From Deltaproteobacteria bacterium (GTDB lineage Bacteria > JAGRBM01 > JAHCIT01), in the NCBI GenBank assembly GCA_026129095.1, contig JAHCIT010000008.1:62001-126000 (forward strand): a stretch of 64,000 nt of DNA, read 5' to 3'. This document shows, in pieces, positions 46,180 to 54,163 of this stretch. The notes below the pieces were generated by a model, which had not been told where the DNA came from, did no database searches, and saw nothing but the letters and a program-made list of their open reading frames with translations. A program made the translations under genes and the position numbers. Each line of letters opens with the position of its first letter. The first letter of the stretch is position 1.

Positions 46180-47274
46180 ATGGCACTTCAGGCAGGCATT
46201 GTGGGGCTCCCGAACGTCGGCAAGTCGACACTTTTCAACGCGCTGACGGCGGCGGGCATTCAGGCCGAGAACTACCCTTTCTGCACGATCGAGCCGAACC
46301 ACGGCATCGTCGAGGTGCCCGATCCGCGGGTCAGAAAGCTCACCGAACTGGCCAAGCCACAGAAGGTGATCAACGCAACCGTCGAGTTCGTGGATATCGC
46401 CGGACTCGTGAAGGGAGCGTCCAAGGGCGAGGGCCTCGGCAACCAGTTCCTCGGCCATATCCGCGAAGTGGATGCCATCATCCATGTCGTCCGGTGTTTC
46501 GAAGACCCCAACGTGATTCACGTGGACGGAAACGTAGATCCCGCCCGCGATGTCGAGGTGATCGAAATCGAACTGGTACTGGCCGATCTTGACACTGCCC
46601 AGAAGCGTTACGAGCGGGCAGCCGGCAAGGCGAAGTCTGGCGATGCAAAGCTCAAGGCCGAGTCGGACTTCTTCAAGCTGGTTCTGGATACCCTGGAAAA
46701 GGGTCAGCCGGCTTCGACCATTGCTGTTCCAGACGAGTTCACCGGCGAGTTCCGCGCCTGCCACTTCATCACGGCCAAGCCCGTGCTGTTCGTGGCCAAC
46801 GTGGACGAGGCGGGGCTGAAAAACGGCAATGCCCACGTGGAAAAGCTGAAAGCGATCGCCGCCAAGCGGAAGGCGGGCGTCATCCTGATCTGCTGCAAGA
46901 TCGAGTCGGAGATCGCCGAACTGGAAGGCGACGACAAGCTGGCGTTCCTCGCCGATCTGGGTCTGGAGGAACCGGGACTGAACCGTCTCATACGGGCCAC
47001 CTATCAGCTTCTGGACCTCATCACCTTCTTCACGGTGGGCGAGAAGGAAGTCCACGCCTGGCCGGTCAAGACGGGCAGCAAGGCACCGCAGGCGGCCGGG
47101 AGGATCCACACCGACTTCGAGCGGGGGTTCATCCGGGCCGAAGTCATCCACTACGCGGACTATGTGGCCTCCGGGTCCGAACACGGCGCCCGCGAGGCGG
47201 GGAAACTGGCCACCGAGGGCAAGGAATACGTTGTCCAGGATGGCGACGTGATGCACTTCCGGTTCAATGTCTGA
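46180..47274 (+). CDS. ychF: Redox-regulated ATPase/GTPase YchF (Obg family)
   Basis: Ribosome-associated P-loop NTPase. G1 [14 protein letters not shown], the [15 protein letters not shown] segment, G3 [10 protein letters not shown], a helical coiled region, and the C-terminal TGS domain ([35 protein letters not shown]). 364 residues, normal. It is the last of the prs-rplY-pth-ychF set. Confidence 0.96.
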   Translation: MALQAGIVGLPNVGKSTLFNALTAAGIQAENYPFCTIEPNHGIVEVPDPRVRKLTELAKPQKVINATVEFVDIAGLVKGASKGEGLGNQFLGHIREVDAIIHVVRCFEDPNVIHVDGNVDPARDVEVIEIELVLADLDTAQKRYERAAGKAKSGDAKLKAESDFFKLVLDTLEKGQPASTIAVPDEFTGEFRACHFITAKPVLFVANVDEAGLKNGNAHVEKLKAIAAKRKAGVILICCKIESEIAELEGDDKLAFLADLGLEEPGLNRLIRATYQLLDLITFFTVGEKEVHAWPVKTGSKAPQAAGRIHTDFERGFIRAEVIHYADYVASGSEHGAREAGKLATEGKEYVVQDGDVMHFRFNV

Positions 47275-47287
47275 AATTGACTCGCCA

Positions 47288-47312
47288 GTCAGTCCGGGCT
47301 ACCCAGACTGAC
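47288..47312 (+). terminator. Hairpin downstream of ychF
   Basis: GTCAGTC (47288-47294) pairs with GACTGAC (47306-47312). Inside, GGG-CTA-CCC extends the stem past one mismatch. It lies 13 bases after the ychF stop. No T-run follows, so termination is uncertain. Confidence 0.45.
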
Positions 47313-47353
47313 GCCCCGGTCATCTGCCGGGAGCCCAGCCCGGAGTGGAACCC

Positions 47354-47809
47354 ATGCAGAATCCAGCCCCGCAGATCAGTCCGCAGTTCAAGCAGATGCT
47401 TGTGAAGACCATCCCGTTTGTGGAACGGGCCGGCATGACCGTCGAGGAGATGGAACCCCGCCGGGCCGTCGGCAAGATGCCGATCAAGCTGAACCTGAAC
47501 CACGTCCAGATCATGTATGCCGGATCGCTGTTTACGCTGGCCGAGATCACCGGCGGAGCAATGCTCGCGGCCACCTTTGACCTCAGCAAATACCGCCTTG
47601 TGGTGAAGAGCTTCAACATCGAGTTCAAGAAACCTGTCAAGACCGACGCCCTGTGCGAGATCGCCTTCCCTGAGGAAGAAGTCGAACGGATCAAGAAGAT
47701 CCTCGATACCGAGGGCCGCTCGGACTTCACCGTCAAGGGCGTCATCCGTGACATGAACGGTGTGGAAGCCGCCTTCTCGACCGCCGTTTACAACGCAAAG
47801 AAAATCTGA
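47354..47809 (+). CDS. Hotdog-fold thioesterase-like protein (DUF4442/YiiD-C type)
   Basis: A 151-residue single-domain protein with a hotdog-fold pattern: PFVERAGMTVEEMEPRRAVG, NLNHVQIMYAGSLFTLAEIT (helix after the Asn-containing strand), and alternating strands (YRLVVKSFNIEFKKPVKTDA). The ATG at 47354 has GGAG 8 bases upstream; a GTG at 47345 is the alternative. It probably hydrolyses an acyl-CoA; the substrate is unknown. It lies upstream of the ACP-like gene, across a 325-base gap. Confidence 0.7.
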   Translation: MQNPAPQISPQFKQMLVKTIPFVERAGMTVEEMEPRRAVGKMPIKLNLNHVQIMYAGSLFTLAEITGGAMLAATFDLSKYRLVVKSFNIEFKKPVKTDALCEIAFPEEEVERIKKILDTEGRSDFTVKGVIRDMNGVEAAFSTAVYNAKKI

Positions 47810-48134
47810 CTTCCGGGGCTGAACGGCATCTTGGGATTGAGGATCAAGCCGGGTCCAAAAGGCTTTCCGATTACTCCAGGAGAGTGCGAAGGCCACTACG
47901 CACCATTACGCACCCCGACTGCGTAGCGGTGTTCTCAAAACCGTTCTCTACTGCCATTGTGGATAATTCCAGGCTACATAACTCGCTGAAATTACTGTCT
48001 TATTATTGTTACAACCGGGGACGGTTCACGGCACGAACTATGCTTCATCCCGACCTGCTTGTTGCAACCTCGCCCTGAAGGCCAGTCGGACTGAAGGCGG
48101 GGTTTTGCACTACCAGCAGGGGGTTTGAGAAATC
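47810..48134. other. Non-coding region with TACGCA repeats, an AT-rich tract and a DnaA box
   Basis: 325 bases without a convincing gene. TACGCACC occurs twice as a direct repeat (47897-47904 and 47907-47914), and TGCGTAG (47920-47926) is the inverted form of CTACGCA (47896-47902). A perfect DnaA box (TGTGGATAA) lies at 47958-47966, followed by an AT-rich tract to about 48015. CTGAAGGC appears twice near 48075-48100 around a small CAGTC-G-GACTG palindrome. This could be a regulated promoter for the ACP-like gene, or a minor origin-like element. Confidence 0.4.
47958..47966 (-). promoter_or_regulatory. Perfect DnaA box (TTATCCACA on the minus strand)
   Basis: TGTGGATAA on the plus strand, an exact consensus box, next to an AT-rich tract. 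With the box at 33000-33008 it is one of two exact matches noticed, and both are intergenic. Confidence 0.4.
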
Positions 48135-48365
48135 ATGCACCAGGTGGAAGAGAAGATCATCGATATCATCAGCCGCAAGTTCCACGTCGCGCCGGACAAG
48201 ATCCGTCCGGACCTGGAACTCCGCCGTGACCTGAAGGGCTCGGATCTGGACCTGATCGAACTGCTCGTCGCCATCGAAAAGGATTGCGGCGTCGAGATCG
48301 ACAGCCAGCGGGCTTCCCGTGTCCGCACCGTCCGCGACGCCTGCCAGCTCGCTGCCAGCGCCTGA
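48135..48365 (+). CDS. Acyl-carrier-protein-like protein with altered attachment motif
   Basis: A 76-residue acidic helical protein with the ACP pattern (VEEKIIDIISRKFHVAPDKI, DLELRRDL, LDLIELLVAIEKDCGVEI). In ordinary ACPs the phosphopantetheine Ser lies in D-S-L-D. Here the sequence reads G-S36-D37-L-D, so Ser and Asp are swapped and Asp occupies the attachment position. The protein may not be modified, may use the shifted Ser, or may be a structural relative. It is followed by a strong terminator, so it is expressed apart from aspA. Confidence 0.75.
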   Translation: MHQVEEKIIDIISRKFHVAPDKIRPDLELRRDLKGSDLDLIELLVAIEKDCGVEIDSQRASRVRTVRDACQLAASA

Positions 48366-48389
48366 CCGCGCCTCCAGACGGCAAACCCG

Positions 48390-48417
48390 AACGGCCCCGG
48401 AACCACCGGGGCCGTTT
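48390..48417 (+). terminator. Strong intrinsic-type terminator after the ACP-like gene
   Basis: AACGGCCCCGG pairs perfectly with CCGGGGCCGTT (11-base stem, AACCA loop, 48390-48416), followed by TTTC counting the stem end. It begins 24 bases after the stop. The U-tract is short. Confidence 0.75.
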
Positions 48418-48529
48418 CGCGTCTGGCGCGCTTTCATTCCCCCTCGCCCGTGGCTACGCTCGCCGCGCATTTCAGGCCCTCCGGCCGCGAAACGCCCAAC
48501 ACCACAGAACAAGGAACCTGCACCGCATC

Positions 48530-50002
48530 ATGGCCAAGAAACCCGCCAAGACCTCCCGGCTCAACATCAAGTCCGCCACGGGAATACCCGTCGCCCTCAA
48601 GCTCACAGGCAAGACCCGGACCGAAAAGGATTCGCTCGGCGAGGTCCAGGTTCCGGTGGAGGCCCTGTACGGCGTCCAGACGTTCCGGGGCTACAACAAC
48701 TTCCGGGTGTCGGGCCTCACCGCCAACGAACAGCTCATCCGCGCCTATGTCATGATCAAGCGGAGCTGTGTCCTCGCCGCCAAACAGCTCAAGGACAAGG
48801 GGATGCCGCCCAAGGTGGCCGATGCGATTATCGCTGCCACCGACGAGGTTCTCGCGGGCAGGCATCATGAGCACTTTATCATCGACGTATTCCAGGCGGG
48901 TGCCGGGACCAGTTTCAACATGAACACGAACGAGGTTCTGGCCAACCTCGCCCTGGAGCGCACCGGCAAGCCGCGCGGCGACTACAAGACGATCTCCCCG
49001 AACGACCATTCGAACTTCGGCCAGTCCACCAACGACACGATGCCGACCGCGCTCCGCCTGTCGGGGCTGATGCAGGGAGAGCGGCTGCTGCCGGTACTGG
49101 ACAGCCTCATCAAGGCGTTCGACCGCAAGGCAGTCCAGTGGAAAGACATCATGAAGTCAGGGCGCACGCATCTCCAGGATGCGGTGCCCGTAACGCTCGG
49201 ACAGGAGTTCCGGGCCTACGCCTCGGCGCTCAAGCGGTCCCGCCGCCGGCTCGCGCTCGCACTGGAGGAACTCCATGAACTCCCGATCGGCGGAAACGCC
49301 GTCGGAACGGGCGTGAATACGCCCAAGGGATTCCAGAAACAGGCGATTGCCAACATCGCCAAGCTCACGTCCCTGCCCGTCCGGCCACCAGCCGATCCCC
49401 GCGAGCACATCCAGTCCCAGCAGCCGGTCGCGGCCGTTTCCGGTGCCCTGCGCGACCTGTGTCTGGAACTGACCCGAATCTCCAATGATCTCCGGCTCCT
49501 CTGCTCTGGCCCCACGACGGGGTTCGACGAGATCCGTCTTCCCGCCGTCCAGCCGGGCTCCTCGATCATGCCGGGCAAGGTGAACCCCGTCATGGCCGAA
49601 TGCCTCAACATGGTCTGCTTCCATGTACTTGGCGCCGACACGGCGATTTCATATGCAGTGCAGGCAGGACAGCTGGAACTGAACGTCATGATGCCGCTCA
49701 TGGCGTTTGAACTGCTGTTCTCGTTCGAAATCCTCATCAACTACCTGCCACAGTTCGAGGCCTCCTGCCTGGAAGGCATCGAGGCCCAGAAGGCGCGCTG
49801 CGAGGGTTACCTTGGCATGAACCCCTCGCTCGCCACGATGCTGAACCCGTTCATCGGCTACCTCCGGGCGGCCGAGATCGCCAAGCAGTCGGTCAAGGAA
49901 AACCGGAGCGTCTTCGATCTCATCCGTGAGCAGAAGATCCTGACGGAAGCCCAGATCAAGACGGTCTTCTCGCCCAAAAACCTGACGGGCCATCTGGACT
50001 GA
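48530..50002 (+). CDS. aspA: Aspartate ammonia-lyase
   Basis: Interconverts aspartate and fumarate plus ammonia. Aspartase/fumarase superfamily signature GSSIMPGKVNPVMAE (about residues 343-357), with GAGTSFNMNTNEVLANLA, STNDTMPTALRL, SGRTHLQDAVPVTLGQE, and LELNVMMPLMAFELL, which favours AspA over FumC. 490 residues. The ATG at 48530 follows AAGGA; about 20 extra N-terminal residues rich in Lys are present. TGATG overlap with the next gene. Confidence 0.9.
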   Translation: MAKKPAKTSRLNIKSATGIPVALKLTGKTRTEKDSLGEVQVPVEALYGVQTFRGYNNFRVSGLTANEQLIRAYVMIKRSCVLAAKQLKDKGMPPKVADAIIAATDEVLAGRHHEHFIIDVFQAGAGTSFNMNTNEVLANLALERTGKPRGDYKTISPNDHSNFGQSTNDTMPTALRLSGLMQGERLLPVLDSLIKAFDRKAVQWKDIMKSGRTHLQDAVPVTLGQEFRAYASALKRSRRRLALALEELHELPIGGNAVGTGVNTPKGFQKQAIANIAKLTSLPVRPPADPREHIQSQQPVAAVSGALRDLCLELTRISNDLRLLCSGPTTGFDEIRLPAVQPGSSIMPGKVNPVMAECLNMVCFHVLGADTAISYAVQAGQLELNVMMPLMAFELLFSFEILINYLPQFEASCLEGIEAQKARCEGYLGMNPSLATMLNPFIGYLRAAEIAKQSVKENRSVFDLIREQKILTEAQIKTVFSPKNLTGHLD

Positions 50003-50892
50003 TGAAGCGCTCCCGGAAACCTGCGCCCGCGAGGCGGCACTCGATCACCGGTCTCATCGCCACCGGGAACCCCCTGCCGCTCCCTGGTGTCTATGACGCC
50101 CTTTCGGCCCGGCTCGCCGAACGGGCCGGTTTTCAGGCGGCATTCGTCAGCGGATATTCGCTTTCGGCCGCCGCGCTGGGGGAGCCGGACTTCGGCTTCA
50201 TCGGTCACGCGGAGATTGTCGACGCTGCCCGCCGGATCTGTGCATCAGTCACGATTCCCGTCATCGTCGACATAGATACCGGTTACGGCAACGCTTTCAA
50301 CGTCGAGCGCGTCGTCCGCGATCTCATCAACGTGGGCGCGGCCGGCTGCTTCCTCGAGGACCAGGTGTGGCCCAAGCGGTGCGGCCACATGGAAGGGAAA
50401 AAGGTGGTTCCGCTTGAGGAATACCTGCCGAAGCTCCGCGCCGCTCTGGCCGCCCGGGGCAAGGCACCTTTCCACATCACCGCCCGCACCGACGCACGGG
50501 CGGCCGTGGGACTGGACGAGGCCATTCGCCGGGGGCAGGCGTTCGCCGAGGCGGGAGCGGACGCCGTGTTCATCGAGGCCCCCCAGTCGGCGGCCGAGAT
50601 GGCCCGGATCCGGAAGAGCATTTCCCGTCAGGTGCCGCTTGTCGCCAACATGGTGGAGAACGGCAAGACACCACTCCAGCCTTACAAGCGGCTCCACAAG
50701 TCGGGGTACCAGATCGTCGTGATGCCGGTGGCCGGGCTTCTCGCCGCTGCGAAGGCACTTCAGGATGTGTATGGGACTCTGGCGAAGAAGGGTGTAACGT
50801 CCGCATTTGCCCGCCGGATGCTCACCTTCCAGGAGATGAACGGGCTGACAGGGCTTCCCGAACGCTACCGCCGCGAGAAGGAGTGGGCATGA
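50002..50892 (+). CDS. Isocitrate lyase / PEP mutase superfamily enzyme (methylisocitrate lyase-like)
   Basis: A 296-residue TIM-barrel enzyme. LPGVYDALSARLAERAGF, the metal-binding VIVDIDTGYG, the EDQVWPKRCGHMEGKKVV loop with the superfamily K-[KR]-C-G-H signature (about residues 125-130), and ITARTDARAA are intact. Members cleave or rearrange 2-hydroxy acids (2-methylisocitrate, oxaloacetate, phosphonopyruvate); the substrate cannot be chosen from sequence. The start shares a base with the aspA stop, and the ATGA overlap links it to the enoyl-CoA hydratase. Confidence 0.82.
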   Translation: MKRSRKPAPARRHSITGLIATGNPLPLPGVYDALSARLAERAGFQAAFVSGYSLSAAALGEPDFGFIGHAEIVDAARRICASVTIPVIVDIDTGYGNAFNVERVVRDLINVGAAGCFLEDQVWPKRCGHMEGKKVVPLEEYLPKLRAALAARGKAPFHITARTDARAAVGLDEAIRRGQAFAEAGADAVFIEAPQSAAEMARIRKSISRQVPLVANMVENGKTPLQPYKRLHKSGYQIVVMPVAGLLAAAKALQDVYGTLAKKGVTSAFARRMLTFQEMNGLTGLPERYRREKEWA

Positions 50893-51704
50893 ATTTCGTC
50901 AAAATCGAAAAACCCAAGCCGCACATTGCGGTCGTGACGCTCGACCGTCCCGACCGCTACAATGCGCTGTCGTTTGCGCTCATGCGTGATCTCCACAAGG
51001 CGTTGGATGATTTGATGGGGGATCCGGCTTCCCGCGTGGTTATTCTGACCGGTTCAGGCAAGGGGTTCTGTGCCGGGGCCGATCTCAAGGCCGCCGCTTC
51101 AGGCGAGCAGAAGGAGTGGGAGCCAGGCCTGGGACCCATCCAGGACAAATACCGGATGCAGCAGGCTTACGGACAGCTGATCCTGAAACTCCGCCAGATT
51201 CCCCAGCCGGTGATTGCCGCCGTGAACGGCCCGGCCGCCGGGGGCGGGTTCTCGCTCGTGCTGGCCTGCGACCTGCGGATCTGCGCGCCGGAGGCGAAGT
51301 TCAACTGCGCCTTCACGCGGCTCGGGATCGGCGGGGCAGAAATGGCCTCCAGCTACTTCCTCCCGAAACTGCTGGGGCCGGCGCTCGCTGCCGAACTGAT
51401 GTACACCGGCCGGTTCGTGGATGCCGACGAGGCGCTTCGTACAGGGGTCGTGAGCCGTGTCGTACCCGGCGACAAGCTGCTCGACACCGCCCTCGGCCTT
51501 GCCGGTGAAATGATTACCCACGCGAGCCCGTTCGGTCTCCGCATCACCAAGGAGGCGATCAACCTCGCCCAGGGAGGGCTCTCGCTGGAGGAGACCGTCG
51601 CCATCGAGAACCGCAACCAGGTTCTCGCCCTGCAAACACAGGATTTCATGATGGCCGCCGCTGCCTGGGCGCAAAAGAAGAATCCCGAGTTCAAGGACCG
51701 CTGA
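50889..51704 (+). CDS. Enoyl-CoA hydratase/isomerase family protein
   Basis: A 271-residue crotonase-fold enzyme. The oxyanion-hole segments GSGKGFCAGADLKAAAS and AAVNGPAAGGGFSLVLACDL are present, with the FTRLGIGGAEMASSYFLPKL segment carrying an acidic residue near the usual catalytic Glu. ATGA overlap with the previous gene and AAGGAG 6 bases upstream of the ATG at 50889. A beta-oxidation or acyl-CoA degradation step is likely; the precise substrate is unknown. Confidence 0.88.
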   Translation: MNFVKIEKPKPHIAVVTLDRPDRYNALSFALMRDLHKALDDLMGDPASRVVILTGSGKGFCAGADLKAAASGEQKEWEPGLGPIQDKYRMQQAYGQLILKLRQIPQPVIAAVNGPAAGGGFSLVLACDLRICAPEAKFNCAFTRLGIGGAEMASSYFLPKLLGPALAAELMYTGRFVDADEALRTGVVSRVVPGDKLLDTALGLAGEMITHASPFGLRITKEAINLAQGGLSLEETVAIENRNQVLALQTQDFMMAAAAWAQKKNPEFKDR

Positions 51705-51709
51705 TTCCA

Positions 51710-52480
51710 ATGACCGCGAAGAAAAACTACTTCGACCTCACCGGAAAAGTAGCTGTTGTCACCGGAGCGAGCCGGGGCCTCGGACGCAGCATGGCTCTGG
51801 GCCTTGCCCACGCTGGAGCGGCAGTCGTGCTGGCTTCGAGAGGAAAAGAGGCACTTGATGCAGTCGCGGCGGAAGTGCGCGCAGACGGCGCCGAAGCCCT
51901 TGTCGTCCCTGCCGACCTGGGCACGAATGAAGGCAATGACCGGCTGGCGGAAGCGGCTCTCGGCTGGAAGCAGCAGGTGGATATCCTCGTCAACAACGCC
52001 GGTTACAGCAGTTCGGTTCGTTTCCTGGAATCCACTGATGAGGAGTGGCGCAGGATTTTCGACATCAACCTGTTCGGCATCGTACGGCTGACGCGCTCCA
52101 TCGGGAAGCACATGACCGCCCGCAAGCAGGGGTCGGTCATCATGATCGGCAGCGTGCTCGGCCGCACCGCCATGAGCGGCGCCTCCCCCTATTGTGTCAC
52201 CAAGGGGGCCATCGAACAGTTCACCCGCGTGCTGGGAACCGAATGGGCCAAGTTCAATGTGCGGGTCAACTGCATCGCGCCCGCCTATTTCGACACGGAA
52301 CTGGCCTCCGAGGCCCGAAACGCCGAAAAGACCTACGACTACATTGTCCGCCGGACTCCGATGCGCCGGTTCGGCAATGCCGATGAGATCATCTCGTCGG
52401 CACTCTATCTGGCCAGCGACGCCTCATCATACGTTACGGGCAGCATCGTTCACGTGGATGGCGGCTGGACGGCTGCCTAG
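51710..52480 (+). CDS. Short-chain dehydrogenase/reductase (FabG-like)
   Basis: A 256-residue classical SDR: VAVVTGASRGLGRSMALGLA cofactor motif, DILVNNAGYSSS, catalytic Ser in IMIGSVLGRT, and YCVTK (about residues 161-165), then the family C-terminus YVTGSIVHVDGGWTA. It follows the hydratase by 5 bases. It probably oxidises or reduces a hydroxyacyl-CoA or a similar alcohol in the same pathway. Confidence 0.9.
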   Translation: MTAKKNYFDLTGKVAVVTGASRGLGRSMALGLAHAGAAVVLASRGKEALDAVAAEVRADGAEALVVPADLGTNEGNDRLAEAALGWKQQVDILVNNAGYSSSVRFLESTDEEWRRIFDINLFGIVRLTRSIGKHMTARKQGSVIMIGSVLGRTAMSGASPYCVTKGAIEQFTRVLGTEWAKFNVRVNCIAPAYFDTELASEARNAEKTYDYIVRRTPMRRFGNADEIISSALYLASDASSYVTGSIVHVDGGWTAA

Positions 52481-52482
52481 CA

Positions 52483-53124
52483 TCAGGAGGGCCTGGGCAA
52501 CGGCCCATTGGCACCCGGCCGGAACATCCTGAGCATCTGGAAGCAGACCCGGAGGTCGACCTCTTCCGGGTCGAGCTGCCACTGGAAGAATATGCCCTCA
52601 TAGACGGCAATCATCATAGTGGCCGCATGGCGTATCATGGCGGGGTCTGCACCCGGATATTCACGGACGATCTCCCGGACGATGGCATCCCGGTACCGGC
52701 GATAGATTCCCCGGAGCCGCTGGCGCACGCGGCCATCCTCTTCCGAACGTTCCATGGCAAGCTGGTGCAGTACCCGCAGGGTTTCGGGCGAATGGGTCAT
52801 CTGGCGCTCGACGGAATTAAGGAAGATCTCGAACCGCTCTCCGAGTGTCCGGCCGGCGCGGACTTCCTCAAGCACATGGTCCACATAGGTCGAGGTGCTT
52901 TCCTCGATCACGGCGAGAAGGATGTCATCCTTGCCACCCTTGAAGTGCCAGTAAATCGACGATGGCGACGCCTTCGCGCTGGCGGCGATCTCGTCCACCG
53001 AGGTCGCCGCGTACCCTTTTCGTGAAAAAAGATGCTCGGCCGCATGAAGGACGCGCTCGCGGGAACTGGACGACCGGCGCTGGAACGGCTTGGGGCGAAG
53101 CGGCCTGGAAAGGGGCGGCTTCAC
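52483..53124 (-). CDS. TetR-family transcriptional regulator
   Basis: A 213-residue regulator with the N-terminal HTH (RERVLHAAEHLFSRKGYAAT, SVDEIAASAKASPSSIYWHF, about residues 20-62) and a C-terminal ligand domain. The GTG start overlaps the stop of the diiron gene as GTGA, which is far better than the long upstream extension in the same frame. It is co-transcribed with the diiron protein behind a palindromic operator, so it probably controls its own operon. Convergent with the SDR gene, 2 bases apart. Confidence 0.88.
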   Translation of the reverse strand: MKPPLSRPLRPKPFQRRSSSSRERVLHAAEHLFSRKGYAATSVDEIAASAKASPSSIYWHFKGGKDDILLAVIEESTSTYVDHVLEEVRAGRTLGERFEIFLNSVERQMTHSPETLRVLHQLAMERSEEDGRVRQRLRGIYRRYRDAIVREIVREYPGADPAMIRHAATMMIAVYEGIFFQWQLDPEEVDLRVCFQMLRMFRPGANGPLPRPS

Positions 53125-54029
53125 GCGGACGATTCCATCATCATGCGCTGGTTGTAGCGCATGATCTGCTTCTGGAAGTTCACACCCATGCGGTACTGGG
53201 GAATGTTCATGGCGTGAGGCGCCCGGTCCGGCACTGCCCTCACCCGGTTCCAGTATTTCTCCTGCCGCTCTGGCTGGACCATGCGCCGCGACATGGTACG
53301 TGCGTGACGGAACATGGTCGTGAATCCCATTGGCAACAGCACCAGGCCGGTCATGATCCTCCTCCATGAACGGGCCAGTCCCGCTGCCACTGTGGGAATA
53401 TCCTTCGCCGTCAGCTTTCCGCCCGGATTGATGGAGGCGATGCTGCGCCCCGTCCGCTCCAGCAGCCAGTAGTCCATGGCGAGATGACGGGATTCATCGA
53501 TGTCGATCCGGCGGAACACCTCTGCCTGCAGCGGATCGTTCATCATGGTCTTGAGAGCTGGTATCAGGATCGCATCAAGACCAATCTCGAACAGGATGAT
53601 CTGCGAGCTGGTGAATTCATACAAATCCCTGGTGGGGTTATCAAAATTGCCCCGGAGGTACCGGAACATGATCCGCACGGAGAGCGGCAGATCCTTCCAG
53701 CCGACGCCGTACCGCTTGGCCATCAGCATCTCGGCGTCGGCGTGGCGGGTCTCGTCCCGCTCAAACAGACGGTAGATTGCCTTGGCGCGCGGATCGTCCA
53801 CGTAGTCGGCGCACAGGGCGAATATCCGGGCAGCCTGGCGCTCAAGTCCCGCCGTGAAGACGATCATCAGCGCCGCATCGCGCAACTCCTGCTTCGACAG
53901 GCCTTCAGCGCCCTCCAGCGGACGGGACCAGTCGAAATCGTGGACGTCCCACTGTCCCTTGCGCGTGGCCTCCAGGATGTGGTCGAGGTCGATCTCGGCC
54001 GCTTTGGCTTCTGAAGTGCTGGCTCCCAT
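53121..54029 (-). CDS. Ferritin-like diiron protein
   Basis: A 302-residue protein with a four-helix diiron pattern: Glu63 (AGLERQ), E93-x-x-H96 (RDETRH), Glu148 (LFEIGLD) and E179-x-x-H182 (DIDESRH), the spacing seen in ferritin-like oxidases, desaturases and N-oxygenases. A hydrophobic stretch near residues 230-245 (IMTGLVLLPMGFTTMF) and basic helices follow, perhaps a membrane contact. Start ATG with AGGAG upstream. It is coupled to a TetR repressor gene, suggesting induction by a small hydrophobic ligand or fatty acid. The reaction is unknown. Confidence 0.75.
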   Translation of the reverse strand: MGASTSEAKAAEIDLDHILEATRKGQWDVHDFDWSRPLEGAEGLSKQELRDAALMIVFTAGLERQAARIFALCADYVDDPRAKAIYRLFERDETRHADAEMLMAKRYGVGWKDLPLSVRIMFRYLRGNFDNPTRDLYEFTSSQIILFEIGLDAILIPALKTMMNDPLQAEVFRRIDIDESRHLAMDYWLLERTGRSIASINPGGKLTAKDIPTVAAGLARSWRRIMTGLVLLPMGFTTMFRHARTMSRRMVQPERQEKYWNRVRAVPDRAPHAMNIPQYRMGVNFQKQIMRYNQRMMMESSA

Positions 54030-54070
54030 GCCTGGTACTCCTGTTTCCGGCTGATTTCGTTCCGCCCCTC

Positions 54071-54109
54071 TGGAACGACCGTTACAGCACTACTGTAGCG
54101 ATCGTTCCA
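54071..54109. promoter_or_regulatory. Long palindromic operator upstream of the diiron/TetR operon
   Basis: Two 17-base half-sites, 15 of 17 positions matching, face each other around a 5-base centre (outer arms TGGAACGA...TCGTTCCA; inner arms TTACAG / CTGTAG). The site overlaps the -10 of a minus-strand promoter. This is the expected layout for TetR repression. A related palindrome lies at 54138-54149. Confidence 0.75.
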
Positions 54110-54120
54110 GTTACCCGCAA
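54092..54120 (-). promoter_or_regulatory. Candidate promoter of the diiron/TetR operon
   Basis: On the minus strand TTGCGG (54115-54120), a 17-base spacer, and TACAGT (54092-54097), which lies inside the palindromic operator. An AT-rich stretch upstream could act as an UP element. Confidence 0.5.
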
Positions 54121-54137
54121 CAGAAAATAATAATTAG

Positions 54138-54149
54138 CTGTAATTACAG
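54138..54149. promoter_or_regulatory. 12-base perfect palindrome CTGTAATTACAG
   Basis: A perfect 12-base palindrome 28 bases from the long operator. It shares the TTACAG/CTGTA arms, so it may be a second regulator site. It lies in an AT-rich stretch between the flavin cassette and the diiron operon. Confidence 0.45.
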
Positions 54150-54163
54150 ATATTTAGACGATA

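Noticed and set aside
47884-48078. A 64-residue frame in the gap before the ACP-like gene
   Set aside because: No ribosome-binding site, no domain pattern, and it crosses the repeats and AT-rich tract; it is likely random.
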